From Lachnospira pectinoschiza (GTDB lineage: Bacteria > Bacillota > Clostridia > Lachnospirales > Lachnospiraceae): a DNA stretch of 64,000 nt. The notes under the pieces are model-generated. The model saw only the letters and a program-made list of their open reading frames with translations, did no database searches and was not told the origin of the DNA. This document shows, one piece after another, positions 35,783-45,407 of this stretch. Numbering within the stretch: the first letter of the stretch is position 1; each line of letters starts with the position of its first letter. Location of the stretch: positions 320,909-384,908 of the forward strand of contig NZ_JAJCRR010000004.1 in the NCBI RefSeq assembly GCF_020564355.1. The letters are read 5' to 3'. A program made the translations under genes and the position numbers.

Positions 35783-35919
35783 GGAGGGGATAGTGCGAAA
35801 AATCACACTGATGTGCTGATTTTTCACACAGATGTTTGCTTCCGAACGAAAGCAAACACCTATGATAGCAGATGAGAAATCGCTTCTTCGCAAAAAGTCG
35901 CTCAGGAATGGAGATTAGC
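35783..35919 (+). promoter_or_regulatory. leader element copy C (class II)
   Basis: GGAGGGGA precedes GTG 35793, which opens an 8-codon ORF ending at 35819. P1 pairs GTGCGAAAAATCA (35793-35805) with TGATTTTTCACAC (35817-35829; one mismatch), with inner CAC/GTG stem and TGAT loop. P2 pairs TGTTTGCTT with AAGCAAACA around TCCGAACGA. The right half of P3 is deleted (GATGAGAAATCGC joins directly to TTCTTCGC). TCGCTCAGGAA next to TGGAGATT can partly pair with the P2 loop. Confidence 0.65.
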
Positions 35920-36621
35920 GTGTTTAATATTGCAGTTTGCGATGATATGAAAGAAATTACAGCACAGCTTGTTCAAATTGCGGAACAGCAGTCCATGAAA
36001 CAGATACAGACAGTAAAGGGATTTTATTCCGGTGGACAGTTGATGGAATATATGGCAAAAAATAATGTGGATTTACTATTTTTGGATATTGAACTGGGGG
36101 ATATGACAGGAATAGATATCAGCAGGAAAATCCGGAAAGAAGATCATAATGATACGATGCAGATTGTATATATGACCGGAAAAGAAGGATATGAGCGCGA
36201 ATTGTTTGATTTTCAGCCGCTAAATTTTTTAGCAAAGCCGTTAAATGAAGCAAAGGTGCGGGAATGTATTGCAATGGCATATGGAAAATGGACTGTCCGT
36301 AAACATAAATTTTATTACAGAAAATATTATGAGATATATGCAGTCAGCGTTGGAAGAATTATTTCCTTTGAAACTGATAAAAGATATATTCTCATGACAA
36401 CAACAGAGGGCGAAGAACGGTTCAGGGCAACAATGGAGCAGATAGAAGAACAGGTCAGACATCACGGATTTTTAAAGATAAATCAGGCAGTTATCCTCAA
36501 TATGGAATATATCCGGCAGTTTCATAAAGACAGGATACAGATGAGTAACGGAAAGATATATTATACAAGCCGGAGTTATCAGAAAGAGGCGCAGAGAACG
36601 TATTTAAAATTTATGGATTAG
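35920..36621 (+). CDS. AgrA-like LytTR response regulator (locus 2)
   Basis: A 233-residue receiver plus LytTR protein. The acidic pair DD follows NIAVC, the phospho-Asp lies in LLFLDIELGDMTG, and the conserved Lys in NFLAKPL. The LytTR domain contains GFLKINQAVILNMEYIRQF. The start is GTG 35920 (MFNIAVCDDMKE), 6 bases after TGGAGATTAGC of leader copy C; the longer frame from 35872 only translates the leader. The cognate kinase follows after 9 bp. A candidate binding site for it is the GAATAAACC pair after the kinase gene. Confidence 0.88.
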   Translation: MFNIAVCDDMKEITAQLVQIAEQQSMKQIQTVKGFYSGGQLMEYMAKNNVDLLFLDIELGDMTGIDISRKIRKEDHNDTMQIVYMTGKEGYERELFDFQPLNFLAKPLNEAKVRECIAMAYGKWTVRKHKFYYRKYYEIYAVSVGRIISFETDKRYILMTTTEGEERFRATMEQIEEQVRHHGFLKINQAVILNMEYIRQFHKDRIQMSNGKIYYTSRSYQKEAQRTYLKFMD

Positions 36622-36630
36622 GGATAGGAT

Positions 36631-37893
36631 ATGGGAACAGCAGGATATTTGATTACCAATATATTCAGAGTGTATTTAATATATCGGTTTTATAATATAT
36701 TTTTTACCCAATATAAAATTAATAAGAAATATGTATTTTTTATATATCTGATATATTATGTAATAAATTCAGTCGTATATATTCAAATTTGTATACCGGT
36801 TGTTACATTAGCGGTAAATATTGTCAGTTTAATGGCGGTTACATACATATATCAGGCAACATTCCGTAAAAGAATGTTTTATGTCATGGTACAGTTGGGT
36901 TTATCAATCTGTACAGAGGCAATAGCAGTGCTTGTATCGGTAAATGTCATGCCGGAGCTTACCAGTCAGAATATGGAAGATTACACGATGATTCAGTATT
37001 TTATTGCAAATATTTCCTGTTTTCCGATTGTACTCGGAACCGAGAAAATAAAACGGACCGGTCAGGGAGAAGAAATACCGGGAATGTATTGGGTATTGCT
37101 GCTGTTACTGCCTGTATTTTCAATTTATATTGCGGCGGTGCTTTGTATGCTGCCGGAAAAATATAATCTGATTACGGGTGTGAGTTTTGTATTGTTATTG
37201 TTGATGAATCTTATTGTTTTTTATCTATATGATGTATTGTCGCAGTTCATGGCTGAAAAGATAAAGGAAAATAAAATAGAAGAGCAGAACAGGAATTACG
37301 AACAGCAGCTTTACCATTATGAGGAGCTTTTTGAAAATACACGGGCATTAAGACATGATTTGAAAAATCATTTTGGGGTTATATACCTTTTGGCGGAACA
37401 AAATCAGGATAAAGAAGTCATAAACTATGTACAACGTTTTTTAGATATGTCCGATAACGGGGGGTATCGGATTTCAACGGGAAATGTATCATTGGATGCG
37501 CTGATTTCTTATAAATATGAAGAAGCTAAAAGACAGGGAATTTGTATAAATACAGAAGTTGCAATCGCAAAAAACACCCGGTGGAATGATGTCGATTTGT
37601 GTACTATTACCGGAAATTTACTGGATAATGCCATTCGGGCAGCCAAAGATATTGAAAATGCATCGATTGAATTTGTTATGCGCCAGCATGAAAATAAAAT
37701 GGTCATAAAGGTGAAGAATCCATATCGCGGTGTTTTAAAGAGGAGGGAAGATGTATTTGAAACAACAAAACAGAATAAAAGTCGGCATGGAATCGGATTG
37801 GAACATATTAAAAAAATTGTAGAACAATATCATGGGGTAATAGATTTTGATACGCAAAATGGGGAATTTGTTGTCAGATTAATTCTTTATTAA
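36631..37893 (+). CDS. AgrC-like GHKL sensor kinase (locus 2)
   Basis: A 420-residue sensor kinase with about six N-terminal spans (residues 1-210), a coiled linker, phospho-acceptor motif ALRHDLKNHFGVIY, N box TGNLLDNAIRAAKD and ATP-lid motif SRHGIGLEHIKKIV. The layout is that of AgrC peptide receptors. The adjacent agrB is broken, so this receptor may respond to a peptide made by another locus, for example the intact agrBD at 48.6 kb. It starts at ATG 36631 after TTAGGGATAGGAT. Confidence 0.88.
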   Translation: MGTAGYLITNIFRVYLIYRFYNIFFTQYKINKKYVFFIYLIYYVINSVVYIQICIPVVTLAVNIVSLMAVTYIYQATFRKRMFYVMVQLGLSICTEAIAVLVSVNVMPELTSQNMEDYTMIQYFIANISCFPIVLGTEKIKRTGQGEEIPGMYWVLLLLLPVFSIYIAAVLCMLPEKYNLITGVSFVLLLLMNLIVFYLYDVLSQFMAEKIKENKIEEQNRNYEQQLYHYEELFENTRALRHDLKNHFGVIYLLAEQNQDKEVINYVQRFLDMSDNGGYRISTGNVSLDALISYKYEEAKRQGICINTEVAIAKNTRWNDVDLCTITGNLLDNAIRAAKDIENASIEFVMRQHENKMVIKVKNPYRGVLKRREDVFETTKQNKSRHGIGLEHIKKIVEQYHGVIDFDTQNGEFVVRLILY

Positions 37894-37908
37894 TGTAAAA
37901 ATTTTACC

Positions 37909-37943
37909 GAATAAACCAACATTTTGCAGAATAAACCAACATT
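37909..37943 (+). promoter_or_regulatory. LytTR-type repeat pair before the agrB relic
   Basis: GAATAAACCAACATT occurs at 37909-37923 and 37929-37943 (20-bp period), the same geometry as the TGCAAAGTA pairs but a different sequence. A clear promoter is not seen; TTGCTT (37942-37947) with TGTTAA 17 bp on is weak. Likely target of the locus 2 regulator. Confidence 0.55.
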
Positions 37944-38039
37944 GCTTGATTTTGAAAAATCCCATGTTAATGTAAGGATAGAAACAGGGGAAAGTAACAG
38001 AAAGGGTTAAGCAGTTAAAAAAGTATCAGGGAAGTAAAC

Positions 38040-38464
38040 GTGATTAGGGGAAAAACAGTTAGCGACATTTTGGTTGAATATGAGATTATTTTACCGGAAG
38101 AAAGAGAAATAGTAACTTACGGAATTAAGCAGACAGTTATAGCATTAGGACATATTGCATTATTTCTGATAATCGGATTTGGAATGCATATGTTTTGTGA
38201 AACGACAGTATATTTTGTATAGTACATCTATGTATCATGTGTGGCATGATTATTTGGTTATCACCGGTGCAGAATGGTAATAATCCGTTAAACGAACATG
38301 AAAAAAGGGCATATCGTTGCAAAAGCGCCGTATACAGTATCATAGGGGTGATACTGTCATGTCTTTTTGCATGGATGAAATTACCGTCATATAGATACAG
38401 TATCAATATGGCGATGATGAGCGTGTTCATTCTGCAAATGGTGGGAATGGTTAAGTATAGTTAA
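38040..38464 (+). pseudogene. decayed agrB
   Basis: GTG 38040 opens 60 codons (to 38222) similar to the start of AgrB (VTYGIKQTVIALGHIALFLIIG). In another frame, 38237-38464 encodes an AgrB C-terminus: SPVQNGNNPLNEHEKRAYRC matches the PV-x-NKPL block, followed by two hydrophobic spans. The central catalytic block (GGYHA with His and Cys) is missing; compared with the intact agrB at 48600 roughly 150 bp are gone and the frame is broken. The protease is therefore inactive. It was probably once the peptide-processing partner of the locus 2 kinase. Confidence 0.75.
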
Positions 38465-38477
38465 ATGAAGGGGAGAA

Positions 38478-38564
38478 ATGGATTTCGGTTTTGACAGTGC
38501 ATACGCAAACTGCAATGCATGGGACGATGACGGTAATCACAGTGCAATTACGTTATATGAATAG
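38478..38564 (+). CDS. small ORF, 28 residues, after the agrB relic
   Basis: ATG 38478 follows GGGGAGAA and opens 28 codons (MDFGFDSAYANCNAWDDDG, then NHSAITLYE). It occupies the place of agrD but has no amphipathic leader or PxEL-type tail, so I do not call it a signal peptide precursor. It is acidic with one Cys. It could be a remnant, a new small protein or chance. Confidence 0.35.
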   Translation: MDFGFDSAYANCNAWDDDGNHSAITLYE

Positions 38565-38652
38565 AAAGAACTTTTAAATACAAAGGTGTTTTTTTGTGGC
38601 TGTAAAATGAATATGGAATATGAGTTTTACAGCCATAAAGAGGGGTGGGTAT

Positions 38653-39870
38653 ATGAGGAAAAAATTAATAGGTCTAGTGTTCACAGTATGTCTTATGTGC
38701 AGTGCGTGTACTGCAAAAAATCAAAGTGAACAGCCGCAAAGCAGTGATTTAAATCAGGCAAAGCAGCTTGAAATTCAGACCGTGCAGGAAACAGAAAATG
38801 ATTCGCAGAGCTATTGGGGAACGGTGGCACATAATTTTGCAAAAGGCGAAGGCGGTTACTATTATATGGACAATGGTGACAGTTACTTGATGTTTTTTGA
38901 TGAAGAAACACAGGAAAGCTATCCGTTATGTGCCTTGCCGAATTGTCAGCATAATACGACAGACTGCAATGCGTATGTTGGAACACAAAAGGGTACCGGG
39001 TATTTGATGCAGACGGTTTATTATTATAAAGATTCATTATATTTATTAAACAGTGAAGGATTTTTGGTACGTTTTTCACCCGATGGCGCACAGCGGGAAA
39101 AGATAGTACAAGTATACCAGTATGGGCAGGGAGATACAGGAACAAATCTTGTATTTCATAATGATTATGTTTATGTATACAATATGAATCAACATTTGGG
39201 AATGGAAGAAGAATATGCAGAAACGATTACCAGATACTCCTTAGACGGAAAAGAACAGGCGGTCGTTGCACAGTATACGGGAGCAAGCTGTGCCATTATG
39301 CAGGCAAAATGCTATGGAAATCAGTTGTTTTTTATTATATCGGATGTACAGAAACAAAACGTAAATGATAAGGTGGTATTAAATCAGGCATATAAGGGAC
39401 TGTATGTATACCGGACGGATACAATGGAAGCGGGCAGAGTGCTGGAACAGGAAGTTACGGGGTATTGCATAGATGAAAATACAAACAAGCTTTTTTATTT
39501 TGTAAAAGAGAAGGGATTGTATAGTTATGATATTAATACTAAAGAACAGAAGCTGCTTGTAGAGGCAGATGAAAAGAATCAAATGCCGGAAATTTCATTT
39601 GACGGACAATACATTTATATGGATAACAGTGCGTGGGCATCAATTTCAAAAAGAATGGGAAAAGAAGTTGAAAAACAGTGTTTTGTAATTGATACAAACG
39701 GTAATATGATTCAGCAAATTTCAGGGGAAAAGACACAACGGATTTATTTTGGTGACGGCAATTATTTATTTGCGCAGACGGTCATTCAAAAAATAAGCGG
39801 GGGAAATTCAGAATACAGTTATATTAATAAATCATTGCCGGGTGAGTGGGAATGGAAGGCAATGGAGTAA
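38653..39870 (+). CDS. beta-propeller-like lipoprotein (copy 1)
   Basis: A 405-residue lipoprotein: signal MRKKLIGLVFTVCLMCSAC with the lipid Cys near residue 19, then a predicted beta-propeller with repeated short blocks of the kind DSLYLLNSEGFLVRFSPDG and GQYIYMDNSAW. It carries the motif LCALPNCQHNTTDCNAYVG, three Cys and a His shared with the paralogues at 40647 and 41848. Start ATG 38653 follows GAGGGGTGGGTAT; the frame extends 11 codons further upstream. The genes run on into an ABC transporter, so a sensor or substrate-delivery role is possible. Exact function unknown. Confidence 0.75.
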   Translation: MRKKLIGLVFTVCLMCSACTAKNQSEQPQSSDLNQAKQLEIQTVQETENDSQSYWGTVAHNFAKGEGGYYYMDNGDSYLMFFDEETQESYPLCALPNCQHNTTDCNAYVGTQKGTGYLMQTVYYYKDSLYLLNSEGFLVRFSPDGAQREKIVQVYQYGQGDTGTNLVFHNDYVYVYNMNQHLGMEEEYAETITRYSLDGKEQAVVAQYTGASCAIMQAKCYGNQLFFIISDVQKQNVNDKVVLNQAYKGLYVYRTDTMEAGRVLEQEVTGYCIDENTNKLFYFVKEKGLYSYDINTKEQKLLVEADEKNQMPEISFDGQYIYMDNSAWASISKRMGKEVEKQCFVIDTNGNMIQQISGEKTQRIYFGDGNYLFAQTVIQKISGGNSEYSYINKSLPGEWEWKAME

Positions 39871-39900
39871 GAACTGTGCCGTTATAGTGGAGGTGGAATT

Positions 39901-40620
39901 ATGAAAAAAATATATATCATTGGAATAGTGCTGGCATTGGTATTTTCTATAACAGGGTGTGGGATACGGGAAACGAAAAATGCAGATAAGCAGGAGAGTA
40001 CAGTATCGACAGAAACAAAAAGACAGGAACCGCTGAGAATAGAAAAAACACATAAAGACGGGATAACTTACATACAGGAACAATATTTACAATATCAGAT
40101 AAAATATCTGGCAATGGATAAAAAAGTCATATCCGAAGAAAAAGTAAAAGAATTTATGTTAAAAGGCTATAAAGCTTCTTATGACAAAAAAGTAACTGAT
40201 GAAAATGAAATTACAACAGAGTATTTAATTTGCGGCAATAATATTCAAATACCTGAAATTATTGAAAAAAATACCACTCAGAAGGTTGTGTATACACTGT
40301 ATAACTTTGCTGGCGGATTATCAAAAAATGAATTTTCATTTTCAACAGATGAGTTAGAAGCGATGTATCAACCGTCTGTTGAAATTGAAGGAGAATCAGA
40401 GCAGACTGTTTATTTATTTTTTTGTATAGCCGTACAAAGTAACGGAGAAATAGAAAAATATTATAACGATTATAAAAAAGATTTGGAAAGTGCAGTGATT
40501 CAGGCAGATATAACGGAAGTTGACGGAACAGAGCATACACAATATTTTGGTATACGTCAAAAATATGAAACCTCTGATACACCGGCATATTTAGAGTTAT
40601 ATTTATTAGAAATGGAGTAG
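39901..40620 (+). CDS. lipoprotein of unknown function
   Basis: A 239-residue lipoprotein with signal peptide and lipobox SITGC (Cys near residue 20), a Lys/Glu-rich linker, and a mature part of alternating charged and hydrophobic residues (YLQYQIKYLAMDKKVISEEK). No domain recognised. It lies between two beta-propeller lipoprotein genes and starts 30 bp after the first, with GGAGGTGGAATT as ribosome-binding site. Confidence 0.68.
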   Translation: MKKIYIIGIVLALVFSITGCGIRETKNADKQESTVSTETKRQEPLRIEKTHKDGITYIQEQYLQYQIKYLAMDKKVISEEKVKEFMLKGYKASYDKKVTDENEITTEYLICGNNIQIPEIIEKNTTQKVVYTLYNFAGGLSKNEFSFSTDELEAMYQPSVEIEGESEQTVYLFFCIAVQSNGEIEKYYNDYKKDLESAVIQADITEVDGTEHTQYFGIRQKYETSDTPAYLELYLLEME

Positions 40621-40646
40621 CGGCATAGTGAAAGCGGGGGACTACC

Positions 40647-41813
40647 ATGAAAAAAAGATACATCATACTCACAGTTACAATTTTATTATTTACAAGCATA
40701 TTTGCCACCGGCTGTACTCAAAAGCAGACTTCGGTTACACTGAATCCTTCAACTGAAGATGATCAGCCGTATTGGAATATCTTTGGGCGGTATATTACAA
40801 AATGTGAAAACGGATATTACTGTATAGAACAAATTGAGGCGGGGACAAACAGAATATGCTATCTTGATAATGAAACTAAAAACACAATTCCGTTATGTTC
40901 AAAGGCAGAATGCAGTCATACAGATGAAAATTGCAATGCGTATTTAAGCAAAAAATATAATGCACAGCAAATTTATTATTATAATGGCATGGTTTATGTA
41001 ATTTACAATGATGATACTGACGGCTTATCCTATCTTGAGCAGGTTGCACCGGACGGTTCATATAGAAAAAGGCTGTTTGAAATCGGAGCTGTTTCTCCGG
41101 CATATTGTTTGACCTTTCATGATGAAAATGTGTACATTTATCAAAGACAGGGAAGTGTTTCAGGATATGAGGAATCCACAGCCGTACTTAGAAGACGTTC
41201 ATTAGACGGAAAAGAAGATGAACATGCCTATGAGTACACAGGTTATGGTGCGGTGATTCATGCCGCCAAAAGCTATGGGGGAAAATTATTCTTTTTAGTG
41301 GAAGATGAGGGACGTGAAAGTACAGAACAGCATGCAGAGCGTACTTACACGCGTAAAGGCATTTTTGCATATGATTATGCAACAAAGAAAACAGAAAATA
41401 TATCGTCCGGGGACATAACGGATTACACAGTAGATGAAGTTTCACAAACGCTTTATTATTATGTATTTAATGACGGTTTATATAAACGTAAATTGTCGGA
41501 CAGCAAGGCGGAAAGAATCTACAAAATGGTCGAAAATGAAACAAATATCTGCCAGCTTTCCTTTGACGGAAAATATTTATATATGAGTAATGAACAATAT
41601 TCTGTTTACTTTTTCAAGCGTACAAATACTTATTTATATGTTATGGATACAGACGGAAATGAATTGAACAAGATTCCTACAGAAGGTATGTATTTTACCT
41701 GTTTTGGCGATGAGCAGAATGTTTTTGGCGCAGATTCATGGGGCGGCGGACAAAAATATTATATTGAAAAAGCAGATATCCTGACAGCAAAAGAATGGAT
41801 ACCGGTTAATTAA
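40647..41813 (+). CDS. beta-propeller-like lipoprotein (copy 2)
   Basis: A 388-residue paralogue of the gene at 38653, with lipobox ATGC (Cys near residue 22) and the shared motif LCSKAECSHTDENCNAYLS. The propeller-like blocks (YYNGMVYVIYNDD; DENVYIYQRQG; GGKLFFLVEDEG; DGKYLYMSNEQ) are regularly spaced. The start follows GCGGGGGACTACC. Low identity outside the Cys motif indicates an old duplication. Confidence 0.74.
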   Translation: MKKRYIILTVTILLFTSIFATGCTQKQTSVTLNPSTEDDQPYWNIFGRYITKCENGYYCIEQIEAGTNRICYLDNETKNTIPLCSKAECSHTDENCNAYLSKKYNAQQIYYYNGMVYVIYNDDTDGLSYLEQVAPDGSYRKRLFEIGAVSPAYCLTFHDENVYIYQRQGSVSGYEESTAVLRRRSLDGKEDEHAYEYTGYGAVIHAAKSYGGKLFFLVEDEGRESTEQHAERTYTRKGIFAYDYATKKTENISSGDITDYTVDEVSQTLYYYVFNDGLYKRKLSDSKAERIYKMVENETNICQLSFDGKYLYMSNEQYSVYFFKRTNTYLYVMDTDGNELNKIPTEGMYFTCFGDEQNVFGADSWGGGQKYYIEKADILTAKEWIPVN

Positions 41814-41847
41814 AATTAATTTAGAACGTGAAAGCGGGTGATTATCA

Positions 41848-43050
41848 ATGAAGAAAAAAATGATGATAACGTGTACAGTTGTCCTTGTTACTGCGGCGGT
41901 AATTTTAGGGTTTGTCCTGAAAAATCAGGTACGTGAAAATCCTGATAAGAATACAGTAAACGTGGCCATCGGGCAGTGGGGCACAACACAAAATGAATCG
42001 CAGAACTACTGGAATCCCGACAACCATGCAGTTGCAAAGGGCATGGGCGGCTATTATTTTATTCAGACAACAGATGGCATTTCAAAAATAGCATTTTTTG
42101 ATGAAACAACACAGGAAGCGGTTGCAGTCTGTGCAAAACCGGAATGTACGCATAGTGACAATACCTGCAATGCGTATCTTTGTGATATGAAGCAGACCGG
42201 TTCGGCATTGTATCTGACCGATACGATATACTGCTATAACGGTTATCTGTATCTGATTCAATGTGAAGGCGGAATGGGAAAACTTGTGCGCATCCATACA
42301 GACGGAAGTGCAAGAGAAACCATTGCCGATTTATTTGCCAATACAGGCGTATCAAGCATATCACTTGTCTTTCATGAAAATGATGTCTACGCATATGATG
42401 ATACCGGACATGCAGGTCAGGAGGAAGAAGCAGAAGAAGTTATTAAAAAAATTTCGCTGACAGACGGAACGGAACAGACCGTTTTTTCCTATACGGGAAC
42501 AGGAGCTTCTATTGACCGCGGCAGAAGCTTTGGCGATAAACTATATTTTGTTATCCGGGAATATACAAAGAATAAGGAAACCAAGGCTGTGTCATCTGAT
42601 TATAAAGGCTTGTTTGAATATGATTTTGCCACCGGAGATACCAGAAAGGTTATAGATGCCGATGTCTGTGACTATCATGCGGATACAGAAAATCAGATGC
42701 TGTTTTATTTTGTGCAGGGAACAGGGCTTTATGCCTATGACATGACACAGGGCAGTAATACTCTTATTTATCCGGCGGAAGATGAACTGATACAGTGCAA
42801 AATGTCTTATGACGGAAAAAATTTATATCTTTTTAACAATGGCGCAGGCAGAGCCACAGAAACAAAAGCACGCACCCAAAGATATTGTTATGTGCTGGAT
42901 ACCAAAGGGAATCAGATTGCCAAAATTCTCTGTAACGGTGTCGTTTATTTTGGCGATACAGACTATTTGTTTGAAGAAAATGCAGATAATCTGGAATATA
43001 TGAAAAAAGAAAATTTATCAGATAAATCTGAGTGGATTCTGATAAATTAA
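41848..43050 (+). CDS. beta-propeller-like membrane-anchored protein (copy 3)
   Basis: A 400-residue third paralogue. The N-terminus has one hydrophobic helix (about residues 7-25) but no lipobox, so it is probably signal-anchored instead of lipidated. It keeps VCAKPECTHSDNTCNAYLC and propeller blocks such as YNGYLYLIQCEGG and DGKNLYLFNNG. It ends 25 bp before the large permease gene, so it is the copy most tightly linked to the transporter. Confidence 0.74.
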   Translation: MKKKMMITCTVVLVTAAVILGFVLKNQVRENPDKNTVNVAIGQWGTTQNESQNYWNPDNHAVAKGMGGYYFIQTTDGISKIAFFDETTQEAVAVCAKPECTHSDNTCNAYLCDMKQTGSALYLTDTIYCYNGYLYLIQCEGGMGKLVRIHTDGSARETIADLFANTGVSSISLVFHENDVYAYDDTGHAGQEEEAEEVIKKISLTDGTEQTVFSYTGTGASIDRGRSFGDKLYFVIREYTKNKETKAVSSDYKGLFEYDFATGDTRKVIDADVCDYHADTENQMLFYFVQGTGLYAYDMTQGSNTLIYPAEDELIQCKMSYDGKNLYLFNNGAGRATETKARTQRYCYVLDTKGNQIAKILCNGVVYFGDTDYLFEENADNLEYMKKENLSDKSEWILIN

Positions 43051-43075
43051 AAATTGTCATATACAGGAGAATGGT

Positions 43076-45391
43076 ATGGGAGAAGTAAAAAGGGTTTTTC
43101 ATAAAAAGATGTGGATATTGATTGCGGTGGCAGTGCTAGGCAATTTGTGTCTGTTTTTGTACAGCGAGCTGGCAGGCAGAAGCTTTACGGAAATGTTTTT
43201 TGCGGCGGGACAGTATCAGAAGCTGGTTGAGCGTTATGAAAATATGAGTCTGGAACAGGCGCAGGAGCGGCTGGGAACGGAATTTGGCAATATCCGTAAA
43301 TACGCAAAAATTTTAAAGCAGGAGAACAGTCAGGAAGAAACGAAAAATACTGCTCAAAATGAAATGCAGAACAGCCGGACGGCAGAAAATGCGGTACAGA
43401 AGCAGACATCGGAAGAACTTTTATCGGAAGTCGATGAAGGCAGTCGTGAAATGATAGCGTATCACCAGAGCCTGACAGCACAGCAGCAGACCCAGTTAGA
43501 ATTACAGTTAAAGCAGCTGCGCAGTAAGCTCGAATATCTGAACGGATATGAGGCTTCCATTGATACAGTCATGGCAAACGCAGAAAATATGAAACGATTC
43601 CGTATTTTCTCCAAGCAGAATACATTTTCCTACAGCAACATTTTAAGGACGGCACAGGACTTTGAAAGAGTACAGAATGTCGAACTGAAGTTAGATAACG
43701 ATAAAGGCGCAGATGCATTTGTTCACTACAACCTGATGTATTACATTGCGGCAGCGCTTATGGTGGCGGTGATTTATTCCCTTTTTGATGAACGTGAAAA
43801 CGGAATGTGGCAGATTGTACATAACACCCCAAACGGAAGAACTGTACTTGCCCTCAAAAGACTGCTGTTGTTAGCGGGCGGTTCCTTTGCGATTCTCTTT
43901 CTTTTGTACGGCACGACATTTCTTACAGCGATGCTGTTATACGGCGGAGTAAAGGATTTGGCAAATCCGGTACAGACCTTTGTGGATTTTGGGAAATTTA
44001 CATATACACTCAGTAAAGGCGCATATATTTTACGGCTGTTTTTCCTGTCATGGTTTATTTTAGCGGCATTCAGTATCATTTTATGGGCGCTGTTTATGGC
44101 ATTCCGCAACCGCAACCATACGCTGATTTGCACAGCGGCATTTGTCGGCATAGAGATTCTCGTTTATCAGAAAATCGAAGTGCAGAGTGTGTATAACGTT
44201 TTTCATTATATTAATGTTGTCAGCTTTTTAAAAATCAGTGATTTGTACAGCACGTATATCAACTGGGGTTTTCAAAATTATGTATTTTCGGTCTTTTCCG
44301 TGGCATTGTTTTTCTTAACGGTGTGTGGTCTGTTTTGCGGAATTTTTGCGGTAATGCGCTATGCCGCCATGCGGCCGAATACAAAAGTGTCATTGTTATC
44401 CCGCATGTTTACGGCGGTTCACGGACAGTACCAGCGTGTATTTGCAAAATATCCGGTAGTATTAAAAGAACTGCATAAGCTGGTGATAACAGGAAAAGCC
44501 TTGTGGGCGGTGGCAGCACTGATAATCATAGCGGCATATTTCAGTACAACCGGACAGATAACATTTACCGATGCACAGAAAGAGTATGACAAAATGTATT
44601 TAGAGCATGGCGGAAAAGAGTACGGTTATATTGAAGATTATGTGCAGGAACGGCTCGAAGCATACCGGCAGGCGCAGGAAGCATTGGAAGAAGCGGCGGC
44701 GGCATATGAGGCCGGTGAAATTGAATTAAAAGAGTATACGGCGGCAGTCAGTGTCTTGCAGTATCAAAGACAGGTTGTAAATACGATTCAGGAGTACCAA
44801 AGCAAACTCTCTTACGCAGAGCAGATACGGGAAACAACCGGACAGGAAATATGGCTGATTTCCGACAGAGGATATGAAGAAATTTTCGGAAAATACAGCA
44901 GACAGCGTGAGTTTATTTTAATCCTTGCACTGGTAACGGCAATTATGATTATTGTATCTGAAAGTATTGCCATGGAGTACAGAACCGGCATGTATCAGAT
45001 TGTACACAGTGCGCCAAACGGCAGAGCGGCGGTGATGCGCTGGAAGATTACCGCCTGTGTTGTATTGACCATAGGGCTGACGGCGGCGGTTTACGGCATT
45101 GATATCTGGAATTTGCACCACATTTACGGTATGCCGTATCTGGCAGCACCGGCGTTAAGCCTTACATTTCTGGAAAATGCGTGGGGCGGGCTTGCAGGTC
45201 ATGTGAGTATTTCAGGGTGGCTTATGATATTACTGCTTGTAAGATTGGTTGTAGCATTGTTTACAATGACAGCTGCCATGCTGGTATCTAGAGCGATTGG
45301 AAAAAAGGGAAACAGAGCCTTGATGCCGGCAGTACTGGCAGGCGTTATTTTGCTGGTGTGGATACTGCATCAGGTGACACAGCTTGTATAA
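43076..45391 (+). CDS. ABC-2-type permease with internal duplication
   Basis: A 771-residue membrane protein. Each half has an extracytoplasmic coiled region after a first span, then a membrane block introduced by matching sequences: GMWQIVHNTPNGRTVLALKR near residue 245 and GMYQIVHSAPNGRAAVMRW near residue 640. This points to fusion or duplication of two ABC-2 permease units, giving about 12 spans in one chain. The first loop is very rich in Gln, Glu and Asn. The ATG follows AGGAGAATGGT. The ATPase follows after 16 bp. Confidence 0.78.
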   Translation: MGEVKRVFHKKMWILIAVAVLGNLCLFLYSELAGRSFTEMFFAAGQYQKLVERYENMSLEQAQERLGTEFGNIRKYAKILKQENSQEETKNTAQNEMQNSRTAENAVQKQTSEELLSEVDEGSREMIAYHQSLTAQQQTQLELQLKQLRSKLEYLNGYEASIDTVMANAENMKRFRIFSKQNTFSYSNILRTAQDFERVQNVELKLDNDKGADAFVHYNLMYYIAAALMVAVIYSLFDERENGMWQIVHNTPNGRTVLALKRLLLLAGGSFAILFLLYGTTFLTAMLLYGGVKDLANPVQTFVDFGKFTYTLSKGAYILRLFFLSWFILAAFSIILWALFMAFRNRNHTLICTAAFVGIEILVYQKIEVQSVYNVFHYINVVSFLKISDLYSTYINWGFQNYVFSVFSVALFFLTVCGLFCGIFAVMRYAAMRPNTKVSLLSRMFTAVHGQYQRVFAKYPVVLKELHKLVITGKALWAVAALIIIAAYFSTTGQITFTDAQKEYDKMYLEHGGKEYGYIEDYVQERLEAYRQAQEALEEAAAAYEAGEIELKEYTAAVSVLQYQRQVVNTIQEYQSKLSYAEQIRETTGQEIWLISDRGYEEIFGKYSRQREFILILALVTAIMIIVSESIAMEYRTGMYQIVHSAPNGRAAVMRWKITACVVLTIGLTAAVYGIDIWNLHHIYGMPYLAAPALSLTFLENAWGGLAGHVSISGWLMILLLVRLVVALFTMTAAMLVSRAIGKKGNRALMPAVLAGVILLVWILHQVTQLV

Positions 45392-45407
45392 AGGAAGGGT
45401 GAAAAAT

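Noticed and set aside
35872..35919. Extended N-terminus of the locus 2 response regulator
   Set aside because: It lies within leader element C; family N-terminus and ribosome-binding site place the start at GTG 35920.
38478..38564. Functional AgrD of locus 2
   Set aside because: The 28-residue product lacks the amphipathic leader and the Pro/Glu tail of AgrD, so it is listed only as a small ORF.
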